NCBI GenBank assembly: GCA_038380795.1
Contig: CM076261.1
Location: 30,529,866-30,593,865, forward strand
From: Pyrocephalus nanus
Lineage: Eukaryota; Chordata; Aves; Passeriformes; Tyrannidae
Length of the DNA: 64,000 nucleotides
Direction of reading: 5' to 3'
Below the pieces are notes generated by a model. The model saw only the letters and a list, made by a program, of their open reading frames with translations, made no database searches and was not told where the DNA came from. Both the position numbers and the translations under genes were made by a program. This document shows positions 1 through 64,000 of this stretch, piece after piece (within the stretch, counting starts at the first letter, position 1; every line of letters starts with the position of its first letter).

Positions 1-183
1 GGGTAGAGGATTAGTGGCAAAGGAAAGAGGTAGGAATCAAAGAGGTAGTATCCAAAAAATATCTATCTCTTATCTGCTTGTCCAACAACATCCCTTCCAA
101 GGAATAACATTGAAATTGAAAGAATGTATTAAGTATTCCTTAAAATAAGGGTAGAAACTACTTTTCTGCAAAAAGCAGTTCAC

Positions 184-62472
<62,289 letters not shown>

Positions 62473-64000
62473 CTGCAGGAAACAAAGTCATCATTTCTGA
62501 TCAGGCAAGGCACTACAACAAAATACTTTGGTTTGGACATAAATATCACTTTGGCAGATACTAAAATCAAGTATTGCTGACAATAAAGATTGATATACTT
62601 TGAATTCACAACTAAAACTTATTAACACAATCTATATGTACCCAAATGCCTAACAACAGAACTGATCTTTATCTGACAGATATTTTTCCATTTGTTCCTG
62701 GATATCATAAGCTGCATTCCATAGTCAAAAATCAAATCAGAGACACAGACTTTCTTTCTTCAGCCATCTTAAATCTAAACTCTCATTTCCTTAGAACTTA
62801 TTACACATTCTAGAATGAGTCTGCTCTCAGCCTTCTTAATGAACTGAAATGTTCTTGGATAACTTCATCATATATCTTTCGAATAACTTATCCCCATTTC
62901 TCCTTTCACTTGTTTTCCAACACCTAACAGATATACCACACTCCAATTTTAATGGCACTCCTAATTATATCCAACCTCTAGGCACATCTTTTAAAAGACA
63001 AACATTAATGTTTATTATAGGGGGTTTTTTTAATCCTTAAAAGGAACGCCTAATGACGCAATTTGTTTAACTGTCTTATTTAATAGATAGGTTAGAATAC
63101 CATTTGTTCTCTACGTGATTAGACCATCACATATGAAAAATTTAGCTGATAGCAGGAAGAAGTCCTGCCTTAGGCAGGGAAATCTTTCCTACACTAAAAA
63201 CTTTGCTGCTATTCCTATTTTCCTACTATCCTTTTGCCAATGTAATTTTACTGTTCTTTATTCACTCCTCAAATTTCATGCATCACATTACAGTGAGACG
63301 GAGCTTGGTTTTAGGCAGTAGTTTCAAAACCCATTGATATCTTTCAGTGTACTTTTTCCTTTTTTTATGGAACATAGAAAATTTGGACTACCTTTCAATG
63401 TCTAAACCATAGTTGACTATACTGCTTATTTCAGCAGTGTCATGTATTATCAAGATATTCTACACAGCATTTTTCAAGAAATCATGTAACTATGTTTTGT
63501 CAGTGAAGTTTTTGTGCTCTACCCACTAGTCTCAGAAAAAAAGCACAACTCCCTTAGATAGAAGCTCAATTTTTTTCTGCAAAGTTCAACAGAAAATCTT
63601 ACTGCACTCTTCTCTGGACTTCAGACCCATTATTCCCACTATCAGCTCTTCCTCTCCCATTTATGTTTTTTTTCCTCAGGCAATTTTCATCATTAAGGTA
63701 ACAAAAATTGGTAATGGAAATAAGGGGTACATGGAAGGCACAAATCTTACACTGCCAAAGAATTGAAGTAAATTTCACACTTCCGGGTATTGTATTATTT
63801 TAATATGTCCAAGTTGAACATGATTTGCTATAGCACAAAAATAATGGCCTTAAATCTTATGCTATTAAAAAAAAAAAAAAAACAAAACAAAGAAAAAAAA
63901 AAAAAAAAAAAAAAAAAAACAAAAAAAAAAAACCCCGGATAAACGAGGTAGTAACCATCCAGCAACAAACAGACAAAAGGAAGGAAGGAAGAATGTTTGG
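62473..64000 (-). other. DNAH5: Intron upstream of W1 (incomplete), with a long A-rich tract
   Basis: At least 1,528 bp of intron. I found no stretch resembling the preceding part of the dynein tail on the minus strand, so the next upstream exon lies beyond 64000. The only clear structure is the A-rich run at about 63867-63931. Confidence 0.7.
63867..63931 (+). repeat. Long A-rich tract
   Basis: About 65 bases almost entirely A, with scattered C and G. No retroposon body could be recognised upstream of it, so it is listed as a simple repeat. Confidence 0.9.

Overview
The window is bird nuclear DNA. It is AT-rich and full of introns, and it carries several CR1 LINE 3' ends (the dominant avian retroposon) and solo retroviral LTRs of an avian type. 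A bird, probably a neoavian such as a passerine, is the best guess; the species cannot be read from the sequence alone.

Almost everything that can be supported belongs to one gene on the minus strand: the middle part of an axonemal dynein heavy chain, best matched to DNAH5 (outer dynein arm heavy chain of motile cilia). I find 47 consecutive internal exons, named W1 (62266-62472, most 5') to W47 (184-321, most 3'). They add up to 8,382 nt, or 2,794 codons, with matching phase at every junction and no stop or frameshift. The start codon and first part of the tail lie above 64000. The end of the stalk, AAA5, AAA6 and the C-terminal domain lie below position 1.

Layout from 5' to 3' of the gene (high to low coordinates): tail (W1-W9, about 62.5-51.8 kb); linker region (W10-W20, 50.8-41.0 kb); AAA1 (W21-W25, 39.7-35.1 kb); AAA2 (W26-W31, 34.3-22.1 kb); AAA3 (W32-W37, 21.6-15.0 kb); AAA4 (W38-W41, 13.1-8.2 kb); stalk coiled coil CC1 (W42-W44, 7.7-6.0 kb); microtubule-binding domain (W45-W46, 3.0-1.2 kb); start of the returning stalk helix CC2 (W47). 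Walker A motifs are visible in all four AAA modules present.

The rest is intron: seven CR1 fragments in both orientations, two related solo LTRs antisense to the gene (33.1-33.7 and 60.8-61.4 kb), one LTR-like element in gene orientation (16.75-17.0 kb), and simple repeats. No second gene, tRNA or promoter of the gene is visible. The most notable points are a GC-AG intron that keeps the frame next to a competing GT donor 4 nt away, a 61-bp copy of a splice-acceptor region 240 bp upstream of the real one, an isoleucine next to the AAA1 P-loop where threonine is expected, a CR1 lying against the donor of the AAA1 P-loop exon, and a CR1 nested in an LTR. I saw no novel multi-gene system.
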